64,000 bases of DNA from contig CM059587.1 in assembly GCA_030407085.1 (NCBI GenBank), forward strand, positions 105,483,501 to 105,547,500, given 5' to 3'. Every line of letters begins with the position of its first letter. Position 1 is the first letter of the stretch. The notes beneath the pieces are model-generated. The model was not told where the DNA came from and did no database searches. It saw nothing but the letters and a program-made list of their open reading frames with translations. Both the position numbers and the translations under genes were made by a program. Below, one piece after another: positions 1 to 12,120 of this stretch. This DNA comes from Trichopria drosophilae (lineage: Eukaryota; Arthropoda; Insecta; Hymenoptera; Diapriidae).

Positions 1-438
1 ATTTGATCAAAGATATAACCAAATAAAATGAAGAAATTAAAGGGAGGCCCAATTAGTAATTAAGAAAGCGTAATTACCCGCCTGGTCCTAATTATTCCTT
101 AACATGGTATTGCTCTTGCTTTTGCTCTCGGTGAAATTGAGTGTTGACTCAGACTTCCAACCGGCTGAAAATCTGTTTTAATAATGTATTTCGTTGAACT
201 TCGTAATTAACGAAGTTCAATTATTTGGAAAATGTAAAGTATTTGTAAAAAACAATGTTCATAAATCAGAAAACATTTTGGTAATAAATATATCTACACT
301 TACCTGTATACTGTACATGAAGGCTAGGTATTGCAACGTTTCATCATATTCCATTTCAAACGTAACCTCCTTTTCTGTCATACTAGTGGTACTTGTAAGA
401 ACTTTTAGAACTTATGAGGAAGGTCTTCACAATTACAA
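1..438. other. Intergenic, no feature seen
   Basis: AT-rich sequence; short frames here have no recognisable similarity. It may be the flank of the retroelement relic that follows. Confidence 0.5.
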
Positions 439-480
439 TTAACGTAGGCTAGAGATGGTCTTGGATGGAGCTGTAACTCG

Positions 481-1115
481 TTGGTGAAGCCTCATTCTAG
501 GCGCAAACTGCGAGTTAGACCGGATACAGTAATCATCGACTGCAAGGATCCGGAAAGAAGTTACGAGGACATCCTTCAGAAATTTCGGATGGACGTCGAT
601 CCCAAGAAGATATGCGTAGACATTATGAAGATGCGGAGAGAGCGACAGGGCGACCAGCTCTTGGACGTGGGAAGGAGAAAAGATCAAGTTGGTACCCTAC
701 CAACTACCATATCCGACGTGATTGGGAGCGACGACAATGTCAGACTCTAACCCCTACCATTAATACAGAGGTAAGGGATATGGATTAGGTAACAACGGCG
801 GAGGGATTGCTGGCTGCGATTACCCGAAACGTTGGCGACGAAGATGAGGCGAGAACGTTGGAACAATGAAAGGTGCATACAGTGGCACCTTTAAAACAAT
901 AGTCACTCCGCGCAGTGTGGTAGCTGGCAGGTTGGTGAGAAAGGGGAACATTAAAGTGGGGTACCATGCCAGGTCTTGTGAAGGTCAGAAGTTGATAGAT
1001 ACTACCCTCTGTCTGGGCTTCAGGAATATTGCGCCCAGGTTGCGGACCACAACAGACCGCATTACATGATGCCTAATGTGCAGGGGAGAGGGGCACGCAA
1101 TAGCGGGGTTCTTTG
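481..1115 (+). pseudogene. Decayed LINE ORF1 (gag-like) relic
   Basis: The frame at 481-750 reads RVRPDTVIIDC..RSYEDILQKFR..., then MRRERQGDQLLDVGR, matching the N-terminal pattern of gag-like ORF1 proteins of R1-type insect LINEs (RPDAV...YADIL...R.GDLLLE). After a frameshift, 866-1069 reads GTFKTIVTPRSVVAGRLVRK...IKVGYHARSCEGQ...CLGFRNIAP, the region leading into the CCHC zinc knuckles; a second knuckle remnant (CLMCRGEGHAIAG) follows in another frame at about 1069-1110. Frames are broken and Cys are missing, so this is inactive. No EN/RT part is seen next to it. Confidence 0.65.
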
Positions 1116-2154
1116 AAAAGATATATTTCAAAAATTGAAAAAAAAAATCTTTTTACGGAAGAAACGGAGCTGACGTATCTTTTGTTCTTATTTCTGGTTG
1201 AAAAGGATTGAGAAAAACATATTTCAAGGGAACTAAAAAATGTCCCCTTATTATTCGAGGACAATAAATATCGTGTTTTTTCGAACCTTGCACTTTACAT
1301 ACCATACTTCGACGAGTTAGAATCACGTTTTTTACAAGAATTGGTGTATTTAGAAGGCACGGCTTATGTAACAACACTTCGAAATCATTCCCAATCCTCC
1401 AATATTGAAGCTGGAGTGTGACCACGTGACTCAGATGTAGACTTCAATTAAGATTAAGACAAATAACAGAACTCAACATTGGTACCAGTTGCTTCAAATT
1501 TTCCTCCAGATTATCCAAAATTCAGCGCACAGAACTGGTACTGGCAAAAAAGGCTTCTCTTACTAAGACGCTGTCGAATAAGTATAAAAATAAATTTAAT
1601 CCGACAGGTGCGTACAAAATATGTTTCGACTCGCGCGAACCTAAATGTCACTCAATTCCAAAAAATCATTGTCAAAACTAGATGCAAAAAAAATTGAAAG
1701 GTCCGTCGCGATATCCGAACAGATTTTACTCCATACCGGGCAGAAACAGACGTTTCATACAATCAAGAATCCTAATTTGTAGAATGTCGAATATAATCAA
1801 GCCAGTATGTGACCAGGAACTCAGAGAAGCCATAACAAGCAAATAAAAGCTAAATAAGAGTATAAGTTCTATGGCTGGCCGTTTATAATAATTTTATAAT
1901 AGTTGAAAAGATATAACGTTGGATCTAAGAATTTTATCTTGGGGTTAAGGAAGCCGCAGTTTATTAAGTATTGTAATTATACTGATTCATATATTTACAT
2001 GTGAAGGGTACTTGCGTTTAATACAAAATGATTAGTGGTTCTAGACTTTTTTTTGCGTTCCATATAACTGTAGAGTTGCGGTCTGTGAAAATCAATTTCA
2101 TTTAAAAGAGTATATTTATTATTTGGAAGATAGTGATAAGTTAAGAAAATACTT
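1116..2154. other. Intergenic, 3' flank of TIMP-L1
   Basis: No coding signal recognised. Contains the likely L1 poly(A) signal AATAAA (minus strand, 2115-2120). The open frame at 1995-2246 minus is a shadow of exon 4 of L1. Confidence 0.5.
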
Positions 2155-5100
2155 CTAATATTGTTGCCGGGTTTCATTAAGACAGATTTCATATCCCTTA
2201 GAATTGGTCCATTGGCAACTTTTATTTTCCATAATACATACTTCATACCGCTTCTGGCAATACGAATTTATTTTTTCTTTATTTAGAATGCACATCGGCA
2301 TACTAGGCTTAGCATATTGCTCCAATTTTACCTAAGAAAATATATTTAACATTAAAAAAATTGACCTTGAGAGAAACGGGGAAGGCGATTTGTAGAATAA
2401 TGACGCAATTTCGGATAAATTTATTTAGAAATTATGTATTTAAAAATATATAAATTATCTGTACGCTACGACTATAGTCACACTAAGACAATAATAGTTT
2501 TAGATATCACACAAGTTAGAAATCAAGAGAATTTACTATATTTGACGAATATTTTCAGTTGTAATTAAAGTGAACAATGTATTAAGATTTTGTCCTCGCA
2601 ACAATAACAAAATTCTTTTAATTTAAATTATAATTTAATAATCTTATTAAAAATCTCTGTGAAGAAAATGAAGAGAACGATATCGAAAAATGGAAATATT
2701 AGTTTTTACCATTTTATTTCATACTTACATCACAACTGTCCTGATTCTTCGATATCATCTCGTAATTTTGTAGCTCATTCGGAGTAGGATCTTCCAGAAT
2801 AATATCGCATGCAGTGTGATGGAGTTCATTACCCTCTATTTTTCCCGAAAGAAGAATAGTTTGGCCCTCGTCGTAATGCATGGCACATTCAATAGGCATA
2901 ATTAAACGTGAGGGTAACGTCGCTGCACCCTTGAGAACGAAAAGTTTAACCCGTTTCGTCCCAAAACGACAAAATTTGTTGCCGGTTTTCATCCTCCGTA
3001 AGTTTATGGATATCTTTGAGATATTGTTGTAAAATGTAGGTTTTCTATAGTTTTTGGGTATGCTCTTTTCGAATCTGAAGTCCGTTTTACGATATCACAT
3101 TCCATTTTTTGAATTTGACCACTTAAACGGAAAAAATCGTGGAAAAAAGCGAAAACTTTTTCAGAAAACTGCAATTTTTCTTGCGAAGGAGTTCCGGAAT
3201 CGTGTCAGGCCTCAGAATCCTGTGGCATAATGAGTTTTACTAAAAGTTGGTCAATATTAAGATTTAAGTTACAAAATGGCGTCCTCAAAATGGCGCTGCT
3301 CATACGGAATTTTTTTGTTATTTGAGTTTTATTAAAATATTTCTGGTATTTTTTCGTGTATTTTGATGAATATGTTCTAGTGGATTATGTTTGAGGATGG
3401 TGAATACAAATCCATTATTAAATTTTGGAAATTCAAAATAGGGAATCCAATATGGCTGGCCGCAATTTAAAAAAAATTGTCTGGTATTTGGTATACAGAA
3501 GGTTCCGAAATCACATTGGATCCGCCATTTTGAATTTGCAAAATTTAATAACGAATTAGTATTCAGTCACCTCAAAAGCAATCTATATATTCATAAAAGT
3601 TCACTTCAAGATACCAGAAATATTTTAATAAAACCCAAATAACAAAAAAATTCCGTATGAGCAGCGCCATTTTGAGGACACCATTTTGTAACTTAAATCT
3701 TAATATTGACCAACTTTTAGCAAAACTCATTATGCCACAGGATTCTGAGGTCTGACACGATTCCGGAACTCTTTCGCAAGAAAAATTGCAGTTTTCTGAA
3801 AAACTTTTCGCTTTTTTCCACGATTTTTTCCGTTTAAGTGGTCAAATTCAAAAAATGGAATGTGATATCGTAAAACGGACTTCAGATTCGAAAAGAGCAT
3901 ACCCAAAAACTATAGAAAACCTACATTTTACAACAATATCTCAAAGATATCCATAAACTTACGGAGGATGAAAACCGGCAACAAATTTTGTCGTTTTGGG
4001 ACGAAACGGGTTAAATAACAAAAAGAATCATTTCATACAAAGCAATTGATACTTATGAATATTCTACAAGAAATACTCAAAATGCTCTTTGTGAAAATAT
4101 TTACATTGATCCCAGGTAGAAATTGGAAAGAAAAACCCACTGGCATGGTACTGAGTCAGTGCTACTGACCTACTGCTATTCGCCAGAGTTTTAGTACTGA
4201 CCGCCAATACTGCCCATTACTTAGGCCAGTAAGGGCATATTATTTATTCACTTCACCTAATCAAATACTAATTGTCAATTAATAAAACTATAAAAAATTA
4301 ATCTGGAAGAAAATTTATTAGATACGTTTCTCGGATAAGTCTTGGACAGTTTTTATCCAGTTTTAATGTAGATATAATAGAAAATTTAAAAAAGATAATT
4401 GCATATATATTTTTAATAACTTTTCTGAACCGTTAGTACCAAACTTACACAATGCAGACGGGCGATACAGACAATTCGAATATTCTCAGGATACTGATAT
4501 TGCCTTCTAATTTAATAGCAATGTACACTTTTCCAAGAACCACGAACAACGAAAAGAATAACAACCTTGAAACGTGCGAACAACATACGTTAAGGATTGT
4601 AAACAGTTGATATGCCCTTTTCTAATACACATTTATTTTATACATATTTTGAATAAATTTGCTCAACAGTTATTAGGTAGGATTTTTAGACAAATATGTG
4701 GGCATTAAAAGTTTTTATAACATTTGATCAAATATTTTATATATATTTGTGTATGTATCGAAATTCATTACAAAAACCGGGCTTTAAGAACTGAATAGAA
4801 TTTAGCACGGGATTAGTACTATCCCGAATTCGAAAGTCAGTACTAGATGGGTGCTGAAATGGCCGTTCAGTCAGTACTGGTTCAATTTTTCATATGAGTA
4901 CTGACAATTAGTACCGAGTCCCCTGCAAACACGGAAAGTAACAGTTATGAAATATTTACGTAATGGTTACATTGTTACTTAAATGTTACATAGTTGTTAC
5001 ATAACTGTTACTTTTGTGTTTGCAGGGTCATTATTTTGCAGGTGGTAAATTCCATTAATCCAATAATCATTTCATATCATAATATAGCACTAGTACTAAG

Positions 5101-5988
5101 TACTGTAATTGAATTATATTGGCAATCAGTAATAATTTAACATTGAAAATAATACTTAGCCAGTATTACGTCAAACTAATTCCACCCGTCATAGTACCCA
5201 TTTAATGCTCTAATACAGTACTGGATCAGCTGTTTCTCTGTGTTTTGGCAGTATTCACTCATTTCTGGCCGTCAGTACAGGATTAGTATCCTGCCGGGGT
5301 TTTACTTCGCCCATTTCTATTTGGGATGATACCTTATAATAGGTATTATGTTTTAGGATAACCCAATTTTATCAATTAAATACTTTTATGAACAGGTCGC
5401 TAAGAATAAGTAAACAAGACATAAAAGCTATTCAAAATACCTTAAAAATTTTACTGGTTGTAATTTCATAAGGATACCCTGATTGTGTTGGATCTAGGAC
5501 CTTTTCGATTATTACGGATGCAACTAAAAAGGAATTGGTAAATCCAAATGCATTAATTTTAATAGTATTGTATCATCATGTATTAAAGAGAGTTATTTTA
5601 TTTTTTATTAGTGAAAGTTTAACTAATTTATAATGTTAGAAATCTTATTTCTGTGACGGCTGCTTTAGATCTTAAAAATTCTAGTTTCTATGGAGTCACT
5701 AATTATGGCTAATTCGCGAAGTCTCTTAAAAATTGATTAATTTATTAATACATTGAGGTAAAAATATTATAAAATATCTAATATTTATCGTTTAAATTCA
5801 ATACATGATCATTATAATATTTTGAAACATCCATTTTTCTGGTTGAAATTCAACTTACCAATTGTTTCATATCTAAAAATGTTTTGTGGATGCCTATCAG
5901 TACAAGTACACGATTCACTGTATTTCGCGAATATCAATAAAAACGTTAAAAACGAATACAATGCCACGTCTTTTGTATTGTACGCCAT
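2155..5988 (-). CDS. TIMP-L1: divergent secreted TIMP-like protein (4 coding exons)
   Basis: Exons, in transcription order: 5859-5988, 5441-5523, 2729-2929, 2155-2331; joined they give 196 aa with no stop. Exon 1 encodes a 26-residue hydrophobic leader ending KYSES, then CTCTDRHPQN, the C-x-C/H-P-Q signature of the TIMP N-terminus. Exon 2 (ASVIIEKVLD...KIFK) matches the VIRAK strand region. Exon 3 carries IEC, LLSGKIEG, TACDI and DSCD. Exon 4 carries MCIL, YCQK, VCIM, SCQW and ICLN, the five-Cys C-terminal module. The ATG lies immediately after a splice acceptor (ttttcag-like), implying a 5' UTR intron. Donors and acceptors are GT/AG with phases 1,0,0, as in the other eight genes. Exon 3 is short (67 codons) and its acceptor (CTCAAG) is only 16 nt from a transposon end, so that boundary is the least certain. 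Intron 2 holds two transposons. AATAAA lies 35 nt past the stop (2115-2120). TIMPs inhibit metalloproteinases outside the cell; that role is inferred here. Confidence 0.82.
2946..4014. mobile_element. Non-autonomous piggyBac-like foldback element, TTAA-flanked
   Basis: Both ends are TTAA followed by CCCGTTTCGTCCC (right end inverted). The arms are near-perfect inverted repeats of about 395 bp (2950-3345 and 3615-4010) around a loop of about 270 bp. The TTAA target duplication and CCC start are piggyBac-superfamily hallmarks. No transposase frame. It lies in intron 2 of TIMP-L1, 16 nt from the exon 3 acceptor. Confidence 0.75.
4111..5325. mobile_element. Non-autonomous TIR element with AGTACTGA-rich interior
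   Basis: Imperfect terminal inverted repeats: CCCAGGTAGAAATTGG at the left, CCCAAATAGAAATGGG as the reverse complement of the right end. The interior is rich in AGTACTGA-type short repeats near both ends. A 107-bp palindrome is nested inside. No coding potential. It sits in intron 2 of TIMP-L1. Confidence 0.55.
4921..5027. mobile_element. Nested 107-bp palindromic MITE
   Basis: Starts CCCTGCAAACACGGAAAGTA and ends with the near-perfect inverse (TACTTTTGTGTTTGCAGGG). The interior repeats GTTAC motifs. It interrupts the AGTACTGA-rich element. Confidence 0.65.
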
Positions 5989-8445
5989 CTGAAATTTGTG
6001 CGTACAAAAAATGATTTTAAAATCGATTTTGCATTTTTAAAGTGACATCAGTCAAAGTCATAGTAAGTTTATATGATTAATAACACATTTGAAATAAATA
6101 TTTCAAAAGAATTTTTCACTTTAAATTTATCACAGTTTAAGACAAATGTATACATAACGTAGAAAATAAAGTTTTACCATATTTCGGCGTTTTCAGGCAA
6201 TTTAATCGTTTTACCGAACCCAAGCTCGAATGCAGTGCGAATTTGAATTTTCAACGCGGAAGTATCTCGGTGATTTCATTAGTTACAACTAAGTTTATTA
6301 TTTGTCATAAATTACGAAATATTTTATTAGAGATAAACGTTAAAGAAAAATGTAGTAATTAAAAAAGCACTGAAAACATTTACGTTGGCAACGTCGTTCC
6401 TCAAAGTTCGAGCAAACGCAAAATACACTCGATATCGAGTGATAAATCGAATGAATCTTTTTCTTTTTGCTATATTTAGATTAATTGATGAAGCATTTTA
6501 TAGTTTATTACTTTTTTTACTACTTACGAAGTACACTGAATCTGATAAGTTAAATGTTATCTACGGACATTGGCTTCGATTTTCTGCTCATGGAGTACAA
6601 TTCAATCTTTGAAAAGAACGTTACAAACAGAAACTAAAGGTTTATATATATGCTGTTTTTCAAATATTTTTCATTAAATCATTGACAAATTTTATTGTTA
6701 TTTTTTAGAAATTAGATCTCAATAACAACTGGATCGTTTAATAAACGTTTAATTGGGGTATAAACGTACGTTATAAACCTGGGATAAAAATCTTTATCAG
6801 TTACGCATAATGCCTGTTTACAGGGCCGTCTAGAAAACGTATTTTTATTCCGTTTTTTAAACGTAAACTACATTTTTTGTTTTATTTAAGCAATGTTAAT
6901 TTCTCTATGGATATTATTTTGAACAATTTTTAAATATTGTATGCATTGTGACGTGCGATTTTTTCAAAGCCACGTATTTGATCCCAAAGTACCAAATACT
7001 TACTTTTATAGGCTAAATTCCGAAATCTAACTCGAAATTCAAACGATCAACCAAAATGCTCAAGGTTAACCCAAACTCGGAGAGACGTGAGGTCGAGGAA
7101 ATGATAGATAGATCTTAACTGATAGAAATGATTAATACACAATAATTGGAAAAGATTATCAATCTCTCCTTGAAATATTCGACTCGGGAAAACTTCGAGT
7201 AAATAAAATCTCAGTTCAATTAAAAATTGTGTTGCTCAACTTCTAGTGGCAGATTTGCAAAAGAGCTGTATGTTTAGTTTAATTCTGTCGCGGACTTCCT
7301 ATTGGGTAGACTTATGCAAGGAGTCAAGCAACCAACAAGAGCCAAGGAAACAAAAAGAAACAAACATTTGTCGTTGCTATCCAGCGATCTGCCACTTTTT
7401 AGCCTCTTTCCAAGGCTAGAACTTCCACGTCAAGGATCTTGGCGCCGCAATCGAATTTCGAAAATTCAAATTTGAAATTTGAACAACCACATTTACCACA
7501 ACGACTTCAAGATGCCCAGATCACAATCAAAGACATCACAATTAGAATCCCTAGGAGTCATCGGCCAACTTCAGAGGGCCAGATTAGACTTCTGTCACTA
7601 TCGTTGGACTTCTTCTCGAGAAGAGGAGCGAAACTGAGTTCTCTTAATCATAATACGAATTGGAATACTTCAATTTTTGAAGCCACTCTCTGTAACTTCT
7701 TGATAATACTGGCATTTTATTTTTTTAACCACGAAATGGATGGACTTAAATAAAACGTAGATTTTTAGCGATTATCGCTGGAAGTTGGAAAAATCCAACT
7801 TCAAAAGCTGCAACCGGTACTGAGCGATAGTAGGAGATTACGTAATATAAAATCGCTCAATTAAGAGTGATTGAACGACACAGGAGAATAAGGATTTCCG
7901 ATTGAAACAACGATTTTCTTGATTGAAAAACTATCCATAGCTAATCATTATTACTTGCGCATCTTAAGAAACATATTAAGACTTTAATATATCTTTTCTT
8001 CAAGTGCATATTGCGAATTTCTACAAAATAAATGGGGTAAACATGAAGGGCCGCAGAAAATTCCAACTTCAAATGACAAAATTGCAGCGTGTGGACGTTA
8101 ATGGCTTAAAATTTACCTAGCGCACATACTTGCCTCAAAAAATGTAAATACGTTGAAACCTGCTGGTAATTGCCTAGTTTTTAAGTTATAAATTATTTTA
8201 AATCGTGCTATATAGGTTGTTAAAAATACATGTCGTAATGTTGACTTACATGTTATATTTTTAAAAGCAGGTCTTCTGTTATTACACAAGTATTTCGCAA
8301 TAACTTATTATATATTTTACTTTTTGGGAGCCAATAATTGATTTAATTTATTTAATAATATTGTTATAATCGCTGGGTTACAAATTTATCGGAGACAATT
8401 CTTTTGGTATATTGGGGGTTGTGCTTGCGTCAAAACCAATATGAA
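5989..8445. other. Spacer between TIMP-L1 and TIMP-L2
   Basis: No gene recognised. The frames at 6385-6612 and 7439-7753 (+) match nothing I know and have no splice or family context. The L1 first noncoding exon should lie near 6.0-6.7 kb but was not identified. AATAAA for L2 at 8347-8352. Confidence 0.4.
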
Positions 8446-10886
8446 TTAACTGTATAGAGTCTCTGATTGAATTTGTGTAATTCTCTTGATATTTATTTTA
8501 TGTTCTAAATCGTTCTCTTTAGGTAACTCAATATTTTTTGTTGAGACGCACTTGAGGAATTCTTCCGATTCGTACCACTGGCACACATCATCTTTTTCGT
8601 GACACAGGCTGAATTTGTATAAGCACTGATTGATTTCCTGGTTCTCATTCATGTTGCACATATGTTCATGTCCCGAATCCCAAGAATTACCAATCTAATA
8701 ATATTAATAAATATGTTGTATAAGTCTAAGAAAGTAAGGATCTAGATTTTTATATGTTAAATAAATATTTACCTTGTAAGGTAAGAATGGAATTCATTTT
8801 ATAAATCTCTTATAAATTTATAAATCAATTTATAATACACTTTTTATTTAGATATGAAATAAATTAATTAACAAATTCTTAGGTAATATAATACATATGG
8901 TACATGCAAGATTTTCCAGCACAAATTTCATATAAAAATCAATGTCATTTTCGATACTTCAGCCATCAAATTCTATCACACGAAGTGTTTTCATTATATG
9001 TAGCAAATTTTACGGTTTGGACTTGGCGAAGCCGGTCCTAGGATCGCACAATTTCCAAACAAGGTCCTAAAATTTTACGGCCGAGGAGCGAACACTATTT
9101 TTTGATACATTGTTCGTAAAGTAGGCACTTCACCGACTGTTTTTAGTCCGTAAAGTGCGGAAATAAGTTCGTAATATCACACATTACGGAATGAAAGGAG
9201 TCCGAGTAAAGTGTCTACTTTACGGACACGTGTCTCAAAATAATATATTATGCAACTAGTGCGTAAAGTGTACTTTTTTTCACGAGAGCGACACGTTCAA
9301 GCAAGGCTCATGCAGCGCCGAGTGAGACACTTTACGCACGCCCGGGCATAAACAATATTTCGGCACACGTGAGTATGTATACCGCAAGCGGGAGGAAAGA
9401 TGACGCGTTTCCCCCCGGCCATAAAGAAAAATCTAATACTTCCCTCCTCGGGAGGTAAAAAAAGAATGCTTCAGACTGCATGTTTCTCATCCTCGACTTC
9501 GCCTCGGGTAAAAATTACACGAAGTCTGAGACATTCTTTATTTTACCTCCCTCCTTCGTTGAGTAATGTACTATTGCGCACCGATCGCTCTTTGCGCACC
9601 GATTTTGCGCACCTTGCGGGAAACAGCTGTATTGGATGTCTGCGAACGGTGCGCAAACGAGGATTTTGCACGCTTGTGTAAAGAAAACGTTTATTTTATT
9701 GCAAGACGCAATCATTCAAGAGTAAAATTGTATCATTTCAAACGTACCTTACAATTACTTTCAAATATTCTCTCCATGTTGTGAATTTGTTGAGCTGTGG
9801 GTGACAGGATGCGAATATCGCATGCGTTGTGCACAGGCCTATTTCCGTCGAAATTTCCTGAAATAATGGCTCTCGTGCCCGAGGCATAAGAGTTCTGACA
9901 GCTTATATCCATGAATATCTGAGTTGAGTCAGAATTAACAAATCTCTGCTCAAGATCCTGAAAATGAAACCATATTTGTATATAGAAAGAATAATTAATT
10001 TCTAAGTCTTGTGAAACTTTCACGACGACAGATAATATACTATACAAGCTTGTTAAGAATGTATATATTTCCATAACTATACCCTGTAAAATTAAGAATG
10101 ATTAAAATTACCCATATAGTCTTCTCGATACTAGCATGCAAAATTATATCGTCGTCCGACGGATAATTGACATCGGTGATGGTTACAACTAAAACTGAAA
10201 TAAGTCTGTTACGGTTGAACCAAGTCTTGCGTAGTGGAGGGATACAGACTTCAAGTCTGGCGACTAAGAGTCATACTGAAGTCTACCAAAAGTCTGTCTA
10301 TGATCTGCATCAGACATTTGACGTACTTCTAATGGCAACGTTGAGGTAAGTCTACGAGAAGTCTGCCCAAGGTCTACGTCAGACTTTTCGAAGTAAGATT
10401 GCGAAGTACGTTAGAAGTACGTCGAAAGTCAGATGCAGACCATTGTCAGCCTTTACTTTTTTAGTGGGGTAGTTATATGACAATAATGTGTAAAATATAT
10501 AACACAAGTTCATAGAGCTTTCCTTTATTAATAATTTGGTCAAATGCACTGTCAAGAGCAATGAACCTGATGACCTATAAGAATAGATGACATGGTCCTT
10601 AAATCCGTGTACCAATTCGCTAAATATAGCGTATTTCCAATGTGAGATGTAAATTGCTTTCTCACAAGCAAGTATTTAAACAAATTTATTTTAAAGAACT
10701 CTTTCGTAGATTTTATAGTAATATAAGTGTTCTGTGCATTTCTCTGTACTTACCAAAACGACTCCATGGATAAATAGTCTGTGGATGATTTATTAAACCA
10801 CAAGTACACGAGTCTGAACTTTGTACAAAGGTCAACAATAACGCTGAAATCGCGTAAAAAATAACCGATTTTTTACTGCTTAACAT
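8446..10886 (-). CDS. TIMP-L2: divergent TIMP-like protein with C-terminal extension
   Basis: Exons 10754-10886, 10112-10194, 9748-9957, 8446-8694 join to 224 aa. The 26-residue leader (hydrophobic VIFYAISALLLTFVQ) is followed by SCTCGLINHPQTIY: the TIMP C-x-C is kept, but there is one extra residue before the H-P-Q motif. Exon 2 begins VLVVTITDV and ends EKTIW, lacking the usual final Lys. Exon 3 (70 codons) has ISC, IISGNFDG, ACDI and SNCK. Exon 4 has five Cys with CQWYESEEFLKC, then about 29 extra, charged residues not seen in the other copies. The ATG directly follows an acceptor (atttcag), as in L1, suggesting L1 and L2 share this arrangement. The upstream side of exon 2 abuts an AGTCTG-rich repeat. 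AATAAA at 8347-8352. Nearest relative in the array by eye is L1 (shared ACDI and ATG-at-acceptor). A secreted inhibitor or binding protein is inferred. Confidence 0.83.
9040..9330. repeat. CGTAAAGT-rich dispersed repeat, copy 1
   Basis: Many copies of CGTAAAGT / ACTTTACGGAC in both orientations. Shares order and wording with 16470-16715 (GAGCGAACACTATTTTTTGA versus GAATTAAACACTACTTTTCA; ATTGTTCGTAAAGTAGGCA versus CTATTCGTAAAGTGGACAA). Lies in intron 3 of TIMP-L2. Confidence 0.55.
9570..9690. repeat. TTTGCGCACCG short repeats
   Basis: GCGCACCGAT recurs at about 9577, 9595 and 9606, with further GCGCA words to 9690. Similar in style to the GCGCAA repeat at 21397-21545. Lies in intron 3 of TIMP-L2. 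Confidence 0.4.
10197..10460. repeat. AGTCTG-rich inverted repeat next to TIMP-L2 exon 2
   Basis: AAGTCTG/CAGACTT words recur about ten times. An inverted pair, TCTGCATCAGACATTTGACG (about 10304) and its reverse near 10420-10440, forms a hairpin. The repeat begins right at the exon 2 acceptor. Confidence 0.5.
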
Positions 10887-11094
10887 CTGAAATTATATTG
10901 AATTATCATATAGAAAATTGTTACATAATAGGGACTAAAAATCTGTACATTTTGTTGTCTATTGCTTTTGTAGTTGTTTCTGGATATTCTGACCAAATCG
11001 GTTTCCGAATGGAACCGAGTAATGTGGTGGGGTTCCGACCACAGTCTTTTCAGTATCTCTAACCCAATCAGGACCTATTTATTTATCTTTTTCA

Positions 11095-11400
11095 CACACT
11101 GTGCGGAAAGTTCTAAGCTACCGCACGGAAAAATGTACGGAAAAGGATTCATTACCGTTGAATCCAAAACTGTGCGGTAATATCCATTACTGCACGGAAA
11201 ACTATGTACGGTTAAAGATATTACAGCACGGTTCTGCGCAAAACTCGACCTCTCCGCAAGTGTTTGAAAAAATAGTATATGATACTCGTGCGGATTAGTG
11301 ATACCTGCGTTTGGAGATTTAAAGAACTCTCCTTCGATTCGTGCTTGAAATTTCGCACTCGTGCAGTTATCACTAACTTACCGCACATGTATCATAATGT
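11095..11400. repeat. GCACGGAAA/CCGCAC dispersed repeat
   Basis: Repeated GTGCGG, GCACGGAAAA and their inverses, ending ACTTACCGCACATGTATCATAATG. The same plan is seen at 48240-48545 (ends AATTACCGCACTTGCATTTTAATG), including a shared CCGCAAGTGTTTGAAAAAAT / CCGTAAGTTTTTGAAAAAAT segment. Confidence 0.55.
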
Positions 11401-12120
11401 ACTAATATTGTCTCGTTTACATTATATATTTGAGAAGTATTTTCAATTTCTCATGTAACCATTTTCTAAGCAAAGCAAATGCAATCTGCGAACTAAATTA
11501 TAGAATGTTGAATATATAAAATTGAAAAACTTTTACCATGTTTTATTTTTGATGTCTTTGCGGTCTGTATTATATTCAACGGGCTTTCAAAGGTAAGTTT
11601 TGCGATTAAAGTTTATGATGGCAGATTTTGATATGTATTCATTTAATGAGTCTTAAAAACTCGAATTATATTTTATGTAAACTGTTAATATTTTTATAAC
11701 TCGTAGACCCAAAGAATAATACTATACTTAAAGTAGTTCGGCGTTGATAAGATTAATTCCCAAGGTGGCGTCGGTATTGAACACTCAAACAGATTTTTAA
11801 AATTCGTCCGTTAATGCAAAATTAAAAATAAATTGTTCATGTGAAGCTGACTGTCCTGACACACGGAGATAAATCTGATGAGTTCACCAATAATAGCCAA
11901 ATATCTGCAACATATAAAATTTAAAATATTAATCTTTTACATTTATGAAAAATGCGTTTAAATTAAAAGAGAAACTGCTTTGTTTTATTATTTGGGGACG
12001 TAATTAAAAACTCACAATAACAAAATTTTTAATAGAGACAGAAAATGAGAAACCTAAAAATAAATTCAAAGAATCCCGGCATTGCGGGTGTCAAATGCGA
12101 TTTTGGTATAGACTACAGCC

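Noticed and set aside
1995..2246. 83-codon minus frame as a gene
   Set aside because: It overlaps exon 4 of TIMP-L1 in another frame; the exon 4 frame has the five-Cys pattern and a good acceptor.
7439..7753. 104-codon plus-strand frame
   Set aside because: No recognisable motif, no TATA or splice context, and ends in low-complexity hydrophobic sequence; likely chance.
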